DNA from: Deltaproteobacteria bacterium
GTDB lineage: Bacteria; Myxococcota_A; Polyangia; Polyangiales; JADJMO01
Direction of reading: 5' to 3'
DNA: 64,000 nt
Assembly: GCA_022843175.1 (NCBI GenBank)
Contig: JALHOE010000022.1
Coordinates: forward strand, 1-64,000
Position 1 is the stretch's first letter, and each line of letters opens with the position of its first letter. Under the pieces are notes generated by a model. The model was not told the DNA's origin, searched no databases, and was given only the letters and a program-made list of their open reading frames with translations. The translations under genes were made by a program, and so were the position numbers. Of the stretch, positions 1 through 10,102 are shown in pieces.

Positions 1-71
1 CGACAACTACGAGCACGACGACAACTACGAAGCCGAAGCAGTCAACCAAGGAGACGGATGCTCAGATGTAA

Positions 72-755
72 TTGTCGTTGATGCGAGAATGTAGTTGTCG
101 TCGGCCACGCTTCCGCGTCGAAGTGAAGGCACCGAAGGGAATGGAGACCCCTGTGTCGGGCGTCTGGTCATTCGATGACAAGGACACAATCGCGAAGTGC
201 GTTCGGAAAGCGGCCGACCAACTCCCCGATGACGCCGTCAACGTCGTCGTGATCGCTCCAACATTCGCGACGCCCGTGCACGTCGACCGGTCACAACTCG
301 TCGAAGCATTAATCGGGCAACCGGTCATCACGTGGGAGGTGAGCACAGAGACGGGCGGCCCTGTATCCCCGACGCGTTCCGAGTTTCGGCCGGATGGTCG
401 CTTGATGCGGCGGCGTCGACGTGACGGTCTGTTGGGCGAGCCTGATCACAAGCGCGTCAGCGCTGTCGTGACCATCGAGGAAGGGCTCGCGGAGCGCGCT
501 CCCGTCGCCCCCTTCGACGCGGGGCGTGTCGCGGAGGCACGCGAGCGGGGCGACTTCGAAGCGGTCGAAGCGGAGATCGCGCGCGTGCTGCGCGCCCCTT
601 GGCATCCCGACGCACAGTGCTGGGTCGAGCCGGCGATCCGCGTCGTTCACAACCCGCACGCGAACCGACCGCTCGACGATGACGCCTTCGCACCGTTTGC
701 GCGACTGGTAATGCGTGGCGACGCCGAGATGATCTGGACCGACCGCGGCGAATAG
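72..755 (+). CDS. hypothetical protein (possibly the 3' part of a larger gene; in-frame stop just upstream, TTG start)
   Basis: 227-aa ORF with codon usage typical of real genes here; no family recognised. Confidence 0.4.
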   Translation: MSLMRECSCRRPRFRVEVKAPKGMETPVSGVWSFDDKDTIAKCVRKAADQLPDDAVNVVVIAPTFATPVHVDRSQLVEALIGQPVITWEVSTETGGPVSPTRSEFRPDGRLMRRRRRDGLLGEPDHKRVSAVVTIEEGLAERAPVAPFDAGRVAEARERGDFEAVEAEIARVLRAPWHPDAQCWVEPAIRVVHNPHANRPLDDDAFAPFARLVMRGDAEMIWTDRGE

Positions 756-822
756 TTGCGCCTGGCTCACGTACACGGCCGCCGCTCGAAACGAGAATGC
801 GCGTGGCAGACGAAAGTCATCG

Positions 823-1950
823 TCAGCGCGCGGCACACGCCGACGCCCTGGGTGGGCGGCGTACGTGAATGAACCGCGGCATGTCGGACGGCACCGACCA
901 GGCCAGTCCGCCATCGTCGGATAGGGCCACCTTCGTCATCAGGTCCCGTCCACCGAGTCCCTCTCGCCGTGGCGGATCGATCTTGAAGAGCACGCGTGAC
1001 GTCCGTGTCGAGAAGTCGACGAACACGAGGTCGCTGTCGAGGCACAGGACGGCCCCGTTGCGGCTCGCGGCGAAGCATGAAGCGCCGAGGGGAGTCGTGA
1101 AGATCGTCTCGGCCTTGCCGTCGCGGATCGCTTGAATAGACACGGGGCCGCGTGGGGTCGGGTCGACAACGTGGAGCGAGTCACCCGTGATGGTGAACAG
1201 CGTGCCGTTCGCGTATGCGATTGGACCGGGCGCGGTGCCAGCTCCCGCGTCGAAGACCCGCTCTGGTTTTTCGTCGGGACCGACGCGCATGATCGACTTG
1301 CCGTCGAGGTACCAGGCGCGCACGCCATCGACGACGAAATCCTCGGTGGAATCCTCCGTGATGAAGGCGCTGCCTGCCTTCCTGTGCGGCCCGTCGAAGT
1401 ACACCCCCATCTTGCCAGGTAGCGTCAGGCGATCCTCCCAATAGCCCGTGTGGTAGACACGCCCGTCATCGGTGACACGAAAGGGCCCGCTGATGCGCGC
1501 TTGGGAGGCCTCCAGCGAAACCCCATCGACCCACCGCCGGAGGCCCTTCTCGGTCGTGTAGAGGAGCGCCTTGGGCGTCACGTGCCAGTAGACGCAAGCG
1601 TCCGACCCGCAGTCGATCCGCGTGGTGACTTCGGTGCACAGGTTGCGATGCGAGAGGCGCTCCCCTGCCAAATCCCAGACGAGGTGCTCAGCCGCGAGCG
1701 TGACGCTCTGGGTATACAGCCACGAGAGGTCAGGACCGATGGCGACATCGGCCGTCGGACATTCGGAGCAGACGCCATGCCGACAGCTTTCAAGGCAGGT
1801 AGCAACGGCCGCGCCTGAGTCTGCCTTGTCCAACGTGGGCACATCCTCGGGAGCCGCTTTCGCGATCTCGTGGCGTGACTGGCAGCCCGTTAGGAGCACC
1901 GCTGCGAACGCGAGAAGGGGAAGAGTGGTAGCGCGCACAATGCGGGACAC
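823..1950 (-). CDS. putative lipoprotein with repeated beta-type segments
   Basis: Likely GTG start giving VSRIVRATTLPLLAFAAVLLTGCQS (lipobox LTGC); ORF 823..2082. Confidence 0.65.
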   Translation of the reverse strand: MSRIVRATTLPLLAFAAVLLTGCQSRHEIAKAAPEDVPTLDKADSGAAVATCLESCRHGVCSECPTADVAIGPDLSWLYTQSVTLAAEHLVWDLAGERLSHRNLCTEVTTRIDCGSDACVYWHVTPKALLYTTEKGLRRWVDGVSLEASQARISGPFRVTDDGRVYHTGYWEDRLTLPGKMGVYFDGPHRKAGSAFITEDSTEDFVVDGVRAWYLDGKSIMRVGPDEKPERVFDAGAGTAPGPIAYANGTLFTITGDSLHVVDPTPRGPVSIQAIRDGKAETIFTTPLGASCFAASRNGAVLCLDSDLVFVDFSTRTSRVLFKIDPPRREGLGGRDLMTKVALSDDGGLAWSVPSDMPRFIHVRRPPRASACAAR

Positions 1951-2147
1951 AGCAAGGTTTGTGCGCGTCGAGCAGCTCGCAGAATCCGGTGGTCCGAACC
2001 CCGGGGTAGGTGGGTGCGCGGAGACACGGATGCGTCCAATTCTCCCCGCGGCGTTTCCCCCGGAACCCCCGGCCTGCTTCAATGCCCTGCAGCTCGACGT
2101 TCGCCGATGAACGCCTGCGTTGGAGCTTGGCAGGATCCTCGAAGCAG

Positions 2148-3284
2148 TCAGCCGGGAACGATGGGCGGGGTCGGCACCAGCACGAGCGCGCGGATGAGCG
2201 CCCGACGTTCTTCAACGTCCAGCTTCGGTACCTCGTGGAGAGGGTTGTCGATGACGGCGACGATGCGCCCATACCCGTCGTCAGGATCGACCCCGACGAC
2301 GAGGGAAACGCCATCCTGATCGGAACGAAAGCTTCGAAGCGGTGGACTGTCCTCGTAGACCAAGACCGAGAAGGTTGCGCCCTGCGTCCGCAGTACAAGA
2401 CGCACCTGGTCGAACCAGGACAGGAGTTGGTCCCGGTTCGCGCCAAAGAACGCTTGGCCCGTGCGAACCACCAGAACCTTGACCCCGTCACCGAAGTTCA
2501 ACCGCGGGCCGTAGTCGGGCTCCTCCAAGCGTCCGTTCCGCACATTCGGCTGCAGTTTCTTGACCAGTCGGCATCGATCGCACGGGACCCTTCCCATGAC
2601 GAACATGTGGGAGGACTCGTTGGCCGGAGCCACCCAGCCGAGCGCGGGGATGGTGAGGAGCCCTCCGCGGCCCACGACGTCAGCGATTTGTTCGACGAGA
2701 GCGATGCGTCCCGCCTCAGTGTCGGGAACGTGTGCGATGTCTCCGGCGAGCCCCGGAAGGAGTCTCTTGTCCGTGAGTCGCTGCGAGAAGTCCTCGAAGG
2801 CGGCGTTGTTGGCATGCATCGCCTTCATCTCGATGTAGACCGACCGATCACCTGCTCGCAGAAGGAGGTCCGGGCGCTTCTCCAGTCGGTGCTCTGGAAC
2901 GAGTTCGACCGCATGCCCCTGCCTCACGAGTCCCGACGCCATGGTCAGCGTGCTCTCGGCGGCGAGGTAGTCCGACCAGTTCTTCCGCGCGAGCAGGTCC
3001 CTGACGAGGCGTCCGACTCTTGCTGGCCCGTCGACCGTGCTCTCCTCGACCCTGCGGGCGTGCCGGTAGAGGCGGACCCCTTCGCAGATCCCGGCCGCTT
3101 GGAGAGTCGTGAAGAAGAGGTTGTCGAACGGGAAGCCTTCGACGAATCCGATCCGACCCTTCGCAGCGCGATCCGCGAAGAAGCAGAGCGCCTCCATGAC
3201 CTCGCCGGTGCAGCGAGGGTCGTAGAGCGCATGCTCAAAGGACTTGAGCCCCCCAGTGCGGGGCAAACGAATCGCCATCCCCAT
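2148..3284 (-). CDS. hypothetical protein with PD-(D/E)XK-like nuclease motif
   Basis: 378-aa ORF; EKRPDLLLRAGDRSVYIEMKAM fits PD...(D/E)xK; next to a GIY-YIG-like ORF. Confidence 0.6.
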   Translation of the reverse strand: MGMAIRLPRTGGLKSFEHALYDPRCTGEVMEALCFFADRAAKGRIGFVEGFPFDNLFFTTLQAAGICEGVRLYRHARRVEESTVDGPARVGRLVRDLLARKNWSDYLAAESTLTMASGLVRQGHAVELVPEHRLEKRPDLLLRAGDRSVYIEMKAMHANNAAFEDFSQRLTDKRLLPGLAGDIAHVPDTEAGRIALVEQIADVVGRGGLLTIPALGWVAPANESSHMFVMGRVPCDRCRLVKKLQPNVRNGRLEEPDYGPRLNFGDGVKVLVVRTGQAFFGANRDQLLSWFDQVRLVLRTQGATFSVLVYEDSPPLRSFRSDQDGVSLVVGVDPDDGYGRIVAVIDNPLHEVPKLDVEERRALIRALVLVPTPPIVPG

Positions 3285-3301
3285 CGCCGTTTCTCCTCGG
3301 G

Positions 3302-3919
3302 TCAGCGCCGACGGCGGCTCCGTCCGTCACACCTCACGCCGTCCCAGATCTGCAAAGGTCCCCTCCACACTGCCCCTGAATTGCGCACGATCAGGCCAGG
3401 GCGCGAGATGCGACTCGCTCGCGAGGCAATGTTCGCAACCGGTTGCATCGCGAAGATCAGAAGGCTCTCGACGTCGGCGAGCAGTTCATGGGTGAGCCGT
3501 GCCGCGAACTCGGGCTCGCCCACAACCAGCTGGTGGCGATCGATGCCGAGCCGCTCCAGGTAAGGCCAGACACCATTGAGCTTGTCGGGGGCATCCCATC
3601 GGCTCCGCACGGTCGTCCCCCATGTCTTCCCGACGTAGAGCGGAACCGAGGTCTCTGGGTGGAGGTAGGCGTACAGGACGCGGGACCATCGCCAAGCCTC
3701 GTCGTCGGGGCCACGAATCGAGCGCCGGCGCAGGCCGAGGTCCATCCCCTTGCTTTGGATGCGCAGTCCTGTTCGCGCAACCTCTCCGACATCGGCGCCG
3801 GACAGAGAACGTCCGCTCGACGCTCGTCCGCTGGGCCACGAGCGGCGTCCCCGATTTGACATCGACCTAAGGGCTCGTACAGTGAGCGTCAGTCGGCGCG
3901 GGAACGGCCTGCCACCCAC
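3302..3919 (-). CDS. GIY-YIG nuclease-like protein
   Basis: VLYAYLHPETSVPLYVGKTWGTTVRSRW resembles the GIY-YIG core; start uncertain, probably internal. Confidence 0.5.
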   Translation of the reverse strand: MGGRPFPRRLTLTVRALRSMSNRGRRSWPSGRASSGRSLSGADVGEVARTGLRIQSKGMDLGLRRRSIRGPDDEAWRWSRVLYAYLHPETSVPLYVGKTWGTTVRSRWDAPDKLNGVWPYLERLGIDRHQLVVGEPEFAARLTHELLADVESLLIFAMQPVANIASRASRISRPGLIVRNSGAVWRGPLQIWDGVRCDGRSRRRR

Positions 3920-3951
3920 CCGCCGAGCGACGTTCGTGGCAAGGAGCCCGG

Positions 3952-6267
3952 TTGGGCTTGGGAACGAAGAGACACCTTGCTTGGGGCGATGCCCTGCACG
4001 AGGTCCTCGTGACGAACAAGCAGATCCAGAACCTTGTCGCCGTGATCGGCGGCGAGAGAACCATCATTCGGCTTCTCGAAGCCGACCACCTCAGTATGGA
4101 CGCCGAGTCTTTCGTCCGGCTCCACTTCACCAAGCTCGGGGCCGACACGCTCCTGAGTTGGCTCTCCAAGAGCGTTCCGGTTGGCGCCGACGGAAGGCCG
4201 ACGTCGCGTGTCGTGGACCGGGTGATCGACACCGTGAACCTCGACCTGCCGGGCGTGTTGTTCCTCCCGGCCGCGCTCAAGTCGGTGAACGACGACGATG
4301 CGCGGGACGAGATCATCGAGCGCCTCCAGCCGCAGATGGAGGCATGGCACTGGCTGCGCATCGCGGCCGTCGCCAGCGCCGCAAGCGAGATGTTCGGTCG
4401 CGTGCTCGAACGCGAGGTTCGGATCGTCGACGGGAACGCCTACCCGCCGTCCGAGATCCGGACCGGCGAGACGCTCCCTTTGCTCACGCCGCGGATCTTC
4501 GCGCATCGTCGTGACGACAACGCCCTGCGCGCCGCCCTTCGGCACGCTACGCAAGATCCCGCAACCCGCCTCTACGCGATCTGGATGCTCAGGGAGACGA
4601 AGCTCCTGAGCAGCCTGGGCACGCCGGACGACGTGTTCGGGCAGATCCCGCTCCTGTCGGAGATCCCGGCGACCGAGCACGCGACCACGAAGTACTTCGT
4701 GGACGCCGTCGGCGAGTGGCCCAGTGAGGTATCCAGGTCTTGGCGTGTTCGCCGGATCCTCGACGCTGCTGCGCGTGGCGTTCGCTGGTCGAGCCTCTGG
4801 TGGGAGTGCGACGCATCGATCCGAGACGTGGTGGCGATGATGAGCCTCAACACGCCATCGCCGGCCCCGTGGGCTTTCGAGGTGGTAAGCCGGACCCACA
4901 AGCCGGAGGAGGCATGGCCAATCTTGTTCCGGCTGTTGGACGGAGCGCCGCCGGAAGTGTCGTTCGAGAAGGAGTTCAATGCAGCGCTCCAGCACGCGGC
5001 TCTTCTCGGGCTCAAGCCGGTTGGTGATTCGGTCCAAGAAGCCTTTCAGGCGATCCACCCTCGAAGTTGGACGGGCTGGTTTACGCGAACGAGCCTCCCC
5101 GACAACGCAGACGGCGAGTTCGACGAGCGGTATGCAGCTGCGGCTCGTCGGCTCAAGCTCTCGGCCCCAGACATCGCCAAACGCCTGGCCGCCCTGCCGC
5201 TCTCGAAGCTGCGTGCGCGTCGCATCGTCTCGCTGATGCTCGATTCCGGCGTGTTCTGGGAGATGCCCGACTGCCTTGGACTCGCGAACGCCGCCGGTGA
5301 GGTGGAGTTTGAGGTTCCGCTCCCTGAGTGGCCAACCCAGGAGTCCGTCTCCGCGTTCAAGGTCCTGGCCGGCCCCCGGGCAGACAGCAGGATTTCGGCT
5401 CATCATGCGGCCGTCATCGCCGCGGGCGACCTGCACAAGGCGTTGTCGTGGGTCCACGCTGCCCCTCAGCTGCAGAATGAGCCGACCCGTTCTGCGCTTC
5501 GTACTCTCGCCCAAGCCTTGCCGGTCTCTGGCCTCGTCGAGCTTCGCAGGAGGCACGCCTGGTTGATCGACGATGAGGACGTGACGGCAGCAGCCAGCAA
5601 GGCTCGTGATGCCGCCGATTGGGGCTCGCTGAGTAGCATCCCAGCCTCTCTGTGCCCGTACCTGCGTGCGGCAAGCCTTCGTGCGTCAGACGCGGACGTT
5701 GCAGGGCGCCTCCTCGATAGGCTGGAGGAACTCGGTACGTCTCGTCGTGACGTGCTCCAGCTTGCGCTCGAACGGGTCGACTCGCGCGGTGTCGCATCGG
5801 TGACCGCGACGTGGTGGGCATCGAAGCTCGGCTCCCGATCGCTCTGGGTCGAGGTTGGCGTCGAAGTCGTCACGCGCATCTCGGCCGCCGACAAAGACGC
5901 TGCCTCTCGGCTCGGGGTCGAGTTCTTCTACGCGGCTTGCTCGCGGCCGAACATTCCGCGGATGGGCCCCGTGCTGCACGAGGTCCTCGCTGAAGTCTTG
6001 GTGCGGCGCGCCGGCATTCACTTGACGGACGGGCACCTGCCGCCTGCCGTCCGTGCGCTGAAGGCGCTCGCGCACTTGAACGCCCCGTCGCGCCTGCGGG
6101 CGGAGGTCCTCCGGCTGCGGAAGACGACCGCAGACCCCGATGTGCTCGCCCTCATCGAGGTCAATGCGGATCTGCTGCGCCGAACTGGAAAAGACGAAGC
6201 GGTCTCCTTCGAGGCGCTTCTGGACGCCCTCCGTGCTTACGTGGGGGACGAGGAGCTGGCGAGGTGA
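3952..6267 (+). CDS. large hypothetical protein (771 aa, helix-rich)
   Basis: Long ORF, TTG start, overlaps the next gene by GTGA. Confidence 0.65.
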   Translation: MGLGTKRHLAWGDALHEVLVTNKQIQNLVAVIGGERTIIRLLEADHLSMDAESFVRLHFTKLGADTLLSWLSKSVPVGADGRPTSRVVDRVIDTVNLDLPGVLFLPAALKSVNDDDARDEIIERLQPQMEAWHWLRIAAVASAASEMFGRVLEREVRIVDGNAYPPSEIRTGETLPLLTPRIFAHRRDDNALRAALRHATQDPATRLYAIWMLRETKLLSSLGTPDDVFGQIPLLSEIPATEHATTKYFVDAVGEWPSEVSRSWRVRRILDAAARGVRWSSLWWECDASIRDVVAMMSLNTPSPAPWAFEVVSRTHKPEEAWPILFRLLDGAPPEVSFEKEFNAALQHAALLGLKPVGDSVQEAFQAIHPRSWTGWFTRTSLPDNADGEFDERYAAAARRLKLSAPDIAKRLAALPLSKLRARRIVSLMLDSGVFWEMPDCLGLANAAGEVEFEVPLPEWPTQESVSAFKVLAGPRADSRISAHHAAVIAAGDLHKALSWVHAAPQLQNEPTRSALRTLAQALPVSGLVELRRRHAWLIDDEDVTAAASKARDAADWGSLSSIPASLCPYLRAASLRASDADVAGRLLDRLEELGTSRRDVLQLALERVDSRGVASVTATWWASKLGSRSLWVEVGVEVVTRISAADKDAASRLGVEFFYAACSRPNIPRMGPVLHEVLAEVLVRRAGIHLTDGHLPPAVRALKALAHLNAPSRLRAEVLRLRKTTADPDVLALIEVNADLLRRTGKDEAVSFEALLDALRAYVGDEELAR

Positions 6268-6593
6268 GCGCCAGAACTCCTCGGTCGTGGCGCGAGCTTC
6301 GATCAGATCTTGAAGGGCTCGGCGCGCGGCCGGTTCGGACCAGGGGCTCTCACGAAGTGTGGCGGTTTGACGATGGAGAGACCTTCATCGTTCTCCGAAA
6401 CCACCTCGGAGATGATGTGCCGACAGGCATCGCGGCCAAGTACCGGCGGGTTCGCGCCAAGCGTCGAGAGGGTGCGGGGGATCCCGCACTACGACGCACG
6501 GTGCGGCCCACGGTGGGCCGTACCGCTGCATCGACTTGGAGGATCCGATGTCGAAGGGCAAGCAGTCCGCGAACAACCAGCGCTCGAACGTGA
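6264..6593 (+). CDS. HicA-like (type II toxin / mRNA interferase-like) small protein
   Basis: SWRELRSDLEGLGARPVRTRGSHEVWRFDDGETFIVLRNHLGDDVPTGIAAKYRRVRAKR fits the HicA GSH(E/H) pattern; translationally coupled to the upstream gene. Confidence 0.5.
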   Translation: MSARTPRSWRELRSDLEGLGARPVRTRGSHEVWRFDDGETFIVLRNHLGDDVPTGIAAKYRRVRAKRREGAGDPALRRTVRPTVGRTAASTWRIRCRRASSPRTTSART

Positions 6594-6721
6594 AGAACCC
6601 GAACAACCCGGCCTATGGGGCGGACCGCGCCAACCGCATCCAGCAGGGTCACGGTGACGGGCCCGCGGTTCCGCAGGTCACGCCCCAGCCCGCTGGAGAA
6701 GTAGCGCCCAAGAACGCGTAA
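6548..6721 (+). CDS. small conserved-type protein (MSKGKQSANNQRSNVKNPNNPAYGADRANR...)
   Basis: ATG at 6548; overlaps the 3' end of the preceding ORF in another frame; followed by a hairpin. Confidence 0.5.
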   Translation: MSKGKQSANNQRSNVKNPNNPAYGADRANRIQQGHGDGPAVPQVTPQPAGEVAPKNA

Positions 6722-6730
6722 GGAAGCGGG

Positions 6731-6761
6731 AGGGGCGATCACCGTGAGGGTGATCGCCCTT
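6731..6761 (+). terminator. hairpin, possible terminator
   Basis: GGGCGATCACC...GGTGATCGCCC stem immediately after the stop at 6721. Confidence 0.5.
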
Positions 6762-6945
6762 CCTGCGAGTCGTCGCTCAACCCGGCATGCCTCCTCGGCC
6801 TCCGATGGGCGCGTACGCGAACGAGGATCGGCTTTCTCGACCGCAAGGCGCACCCGAACTGACGATCGTGGCGCCTCGTGCTCCGCAGGCGCGCTCAACC
6901 CGCGGAATACGACCGGCGTGTGCGCGGCGAGAGTACGTTTGCTTC

Positions 6946-7683
6946 ATGTCCGGCCATCTCGTGCAGCCCGTCCAAACTGAGACCGACGTTGGCGACCTCG
7001 CGAACGATCTGCGTGACGCGCATCGCTTCCTAGTCGCCGCGGCACGGAAAACCATACCGCGGCTCATCGACCTCCCGGCGCGTGCCTGGGGCTCGGCATG
7101 CAAACGGGAACACGTCGTGCTGCCGCGCAAGCGACGGCCCTCCCTGGTGTCGGAGAACATCGAGAGACACAGCTTCGCGGAAGTCATGAACCAGTGCGCG
7201 ACGCTAGAGCGCCTGATCGACACTCTCTCATGGGCCCAAGAGCATGCTCCACTCCAGCGCGCCCTCGCCGTACGATGCAACGCCACAACGAGTAGTGCGC
7301 CGCGGAAGAAGGGGCAGGCTCGCGATGACGACGATCACGATCTCGTCCTGAAGGACACCAATGGCGTCCGGTGGAAATTCGAGGTCTCGGATGTCGCCAG
7401 TGAGAAGGACGGCAACGGCAAGGAGCGCAAGGATCTCGTCTCGCTCGGTGTGCTCGCTGCTGGTGACGACGACGTTCCGGGCTGGCCGGATGGGCGAAAC
7501 CACCTCGTCGTCTCGTCCGAGTTCGCAGTGAGGCTCAGTAGCCCGACACGCCACGGTCTCCGCCTCGGGTTGTTCCACTACGTCCAGGTCAAGGATGACG
7601 GGGAGACCAGAATATTTGAGGTCCGCGAGGGCCGCGATCCATCGGCTGCCGCGCGGTCCGCCAACTCGCGACCCAAAGGCTGA
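6946..7683 (+). CDS. hypothetical protein, possible restriction-endonuclease-like C-terminal half
   Basis: ATG 6946; DHDLVLKDTNGVRWKFEVSDVASEKDG resembles a nuclease core; weak. Confidence 0.45.
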   Translation: MSGHLVQPVQTETDVGDLANDLRDAHRFLVAAARKTIPRLIDLPARAWGSACKREHVVLPRKRRPSLVSENIERHSFAEVMNQCATLERLIDTLSWAQEHAPLQRALAVRCNATTSSAPRKKGQARDDDDHDLVLKDTNGVRWKFEVSDVASEKDGNGKERKDLVSLGVLAAGDDDVPGWPDGRNHLVVSSEFAVRLSSPTRHGLRLGLFHYVQVKDDGETRIFEVREGRDPSAAARSANSRPKG

Positions 7684-7992
7684 TCGACACTCTGCCTCCC
7701 GCGGTCCGCAGCCGCCGTTCAGCCCCGAGACAACGGGGGCGTCGACCGCGCCGCCCGAGCCGATGCTCGTCGCGGATTCGTCGTGCGCGTGCGTCCAAGG
7801 AACCGCATGAATGACTTACGTGGTGGTCGCGAACGGGCATACGAGTACACCTCATGCTGCGCCTGGAGATCGCGCCGCCAACGCTCGGCACGACGATACC
7901 CCCCCGGCTGATCGCTTCGCGACCAGGACCTGATCGACCTGGAAATTGTAGGTCGGACTCTCCTTCGGTCAGACGAGCCAAAACCGGGCCGG

Positions 7993-8049
7993 CTACCCGC
8001 GCGACTGCCGAACCGCCGCGACGAACAAGGCCACCTCCTCAGCGACGAG
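7993..8049 (-). pseudogene. 3' fragment of a paralogue of the 9125..9538 gene
   Basis: Minus-strand translation LVAEEVALFVAAVRQSRG* matches LGAEEVALFIAAIRKARG* at the end of 9125..9538. Confidence 0.55.
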
Positions 8050-8404
8050 GTAGGCGAGGGACGAGCGCCGTCCCGCCGTCGCCTCGCTATCGAGCGCGGT
8101 CGTGATCAATCGGAGTACCAAGGCCCACACGCTGCGGAAGGCGTCGTCGGCGATCTCGCGGCGCGCGCTGATCGAGGTGCAGCTCCGGGTCGGCTACTCC
8201 GAGTCGGCGTATCCTGTGCACCGCAATTCGACGCGATCAACGACCTTGGCGCGGCCGTGAAGGTGGCCATCCCGTCTGCCGGGCGCTGGCCGCTCGCTCT
8301 CATTGAGAAGCGCCAGGAGATCCAGGGCACGCGCCTCGACGCCGAGGATCTGAAACGGACCCGCAGTCCGCAGGCGACCAGACTCGCTCGACAGCGCTTT
8401 CCCG

Positions 8405-8878
8405 CTAAGCGTTCACGGCATCTTCTTGGAGAAGGCGCGATGCGCTGCCCTCATCGGAGTCCAGCCACCCATTGACATCGAAACGCTTGTATTTCTTCGC
8501 GACCGCGTCGCCCTCCAGCACGAGGTCAATCGCGATCCACCCACACCACCAGCCACCACCAGGACAGTCCAGCAGGATTCGTGCATGGCGAATTTCCCGA
8601 AGGGTGAAGTTGGCATCCAAGCGGAACGTGTCGGTCTTACCCCGCTCGAAGTTGTTGGCGTCGTTGTCGAGTTCGAAGCGCTGGCCTCCGATTTCCAGGA
8701 AGACGTCGGAATCGGTACCGCCATCCTCTCTGTCCGGTGTGAACACAGTCACCACCAACGCCGAGATACGCTTCTCAGCCGGAACCGCCTGCGTCTCAAT
8801 CTCTGCGCTCACAATTCCTCCTGCGCTGAAAGCCGTCTGAACTGCGGAACCAACCATGGCACCACAAGTCCGGGGCAT
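8405..8878 (-). CDS. PLAT/LH2-like domain protein
   Basis: ALVVTVFTPDREDGGTDSDVFLEIGGQRFELDNDANNFERGKTDTFRLDANF...ILLDCPGGGWWCGWIAIDLVLEG resembles the PLAT/LH2 fold signature. Confidence 0.55.
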   Translation of the reverse strand: MPRTCGAMVGSAVQTAFSAGGIVSAEIETQAVPAEKRISALVVTVFTPDREDGGTDSDVFLEIGGQRFELDNDANNFERGKTDTFRLDANFTLREIRHARILLDCPGGGWWCGWIAIDLVLEGDAVAKKYKRFDVNGWLDSDEGSASRLLQEDAVNA

Positions 8879-9124
8879 ACGTCAAACCACAAGACTCTCC
8901 GTAACCGTACCGACCAGATGACGAACGGCGAAGATGCGCGACTCCGAGTTGCTGTTCCTGTCAAAGACGGGCGGCTTTCGTGCGCGCAGCGTCCTCGACA
9001 AGCCGTTCGGCAGGTGTGCGCGGCCTCTGGGATCAAAAGGTGCCTCACGCCCCGTATCGGTCCAGTCGCACGAGCAAGGACCTTTTGGGAATCTCCCTCG
9101 GTCCGAGTGGCAATATCCGGTCGC

Positions 9125-9538
9125 TCACCCTCGTGCCTTGCGGATCGCCGCGATGAACAGGGCCACCTCCTCGGCACCGAGCCCGTCAGCTTCCGCTTCC
9201 CAGTGCCCTAAGTGCAGCCACCGGCGCGCATCGGGCAAACGGCCGACGCGCGCGGCGCAGGCAGCCACGAGATACGCCACGAATGCGCGCGTTCCGGGGA
9301 GTTCCTCATGGGGCGCCGGGCTGTCGAACGCCGCCTCGATAAGATCCCCGTACCAGGTTCGCGCGAGCCGGAATGCCTCCGCGGCTTCGCCCCGCGCAGC
9401 GGTGATCGCCCGAACGCGCGCGGGGTCGAGCTGAACCGCGGGTGTCGTCACACCAAGCCGGCGCACCACCTGCTCCACCTCCGCCATGTGCTCGTCGTCG
9501 GCGAGTAGATCGAGCAGCGTGATGAGCGTGACGTCCAT
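9125..9538 (-). CDS. hypothetical protein (MDVTLITLLDLLADDEHM...)
   Basis: ATG at 9538 overlaps the stop of the upstream gene (TGATG). Confidence 0.6.
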   Translation of the reverse strand: MDVTLITLLDLLADDEHMAEVEQVVRRLGVTTPAVQLDPARVRAITAARGEAAEAFRLARTWYGDLIEAAFDSPAPHEELPGTRAFVAYLVAACAARVGRLPDARRWLHLGHWEAEADGLGAEEVALFIAAIRKARG

Positions 9539-10041
9539 CACCACTCTCTCGGGTGGATCCTGATCTCCGCGTGCATCGTCGCGCTCTCGCCCTCGACACG
9601 GAGATCGATCGCGACCGTGCCGTGGAGCGCGGGCACGCCGTCGCGCATGCCCACGAAGTTGGCCTGACCCGGCCACGAGCCCGGCTCCAGGTGTACCGCG
9701 TCGGCCTCGATGCCGTGGGCACGAAGCAGGCCGCGAACGTCCGACGGCGTGATGCTCGGGGCGTTCACCTGGAAGTGGATCACCTTGCCGGCACTGATGA
9801 ACCGAGCAGCTACCCGCTCGGGGATCGGCTTGTCCTCGCGAACATCGTCCTCCGTGCGGCCATGGAACCCATGGAAGAGTGAGATCGGGGGGCCATCGCG
9901 CAGCGGTGCGTGCGCGGAGGGAAGATCGCGGGTGCGGGCCACGCTTGACCCGGCCGACAAGAGCTTCTGCTGCCGACCAGGGATGTCCGCGGATTGGCTG
10001 GGCGAGACGCGCCGCCGCGCTCGACGACGTTTGCGGCTCAT
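9538..10041 (-). CDS. hypothetical protein
   Basis: ORF coupled to 9125..9538. Confidence 0.55.
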   Translation of the reverse strand: MSRKRRRARRRVSPSQSADIPGRQQKLLSAGSSVARTRDLPSAHAPLRDGPPISLFHGFHGRTEDDVREDKPIPERVAARFISAGKVIHFQVNAPSITPSDVRGLLRAHGIEADAVHLEPGSWPGQANFVGMRDGVPALHGTVAIDLRVEGESATMHAEIRIHPREW

Positions 10042-10102
10042 GCCTCGGTCCTCGGTTTGCCGGCGGGCGTCCTGACCTCGACGTTCAGCAGGATGATGAG
10101 AG

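Noticed and set aside
1986-2030. Possible tRNA T-arm-like GGTCCGAACCCCGG
   Set aside because: No matching acceptor, D-arm or anticodon arm could be drawn; not supported
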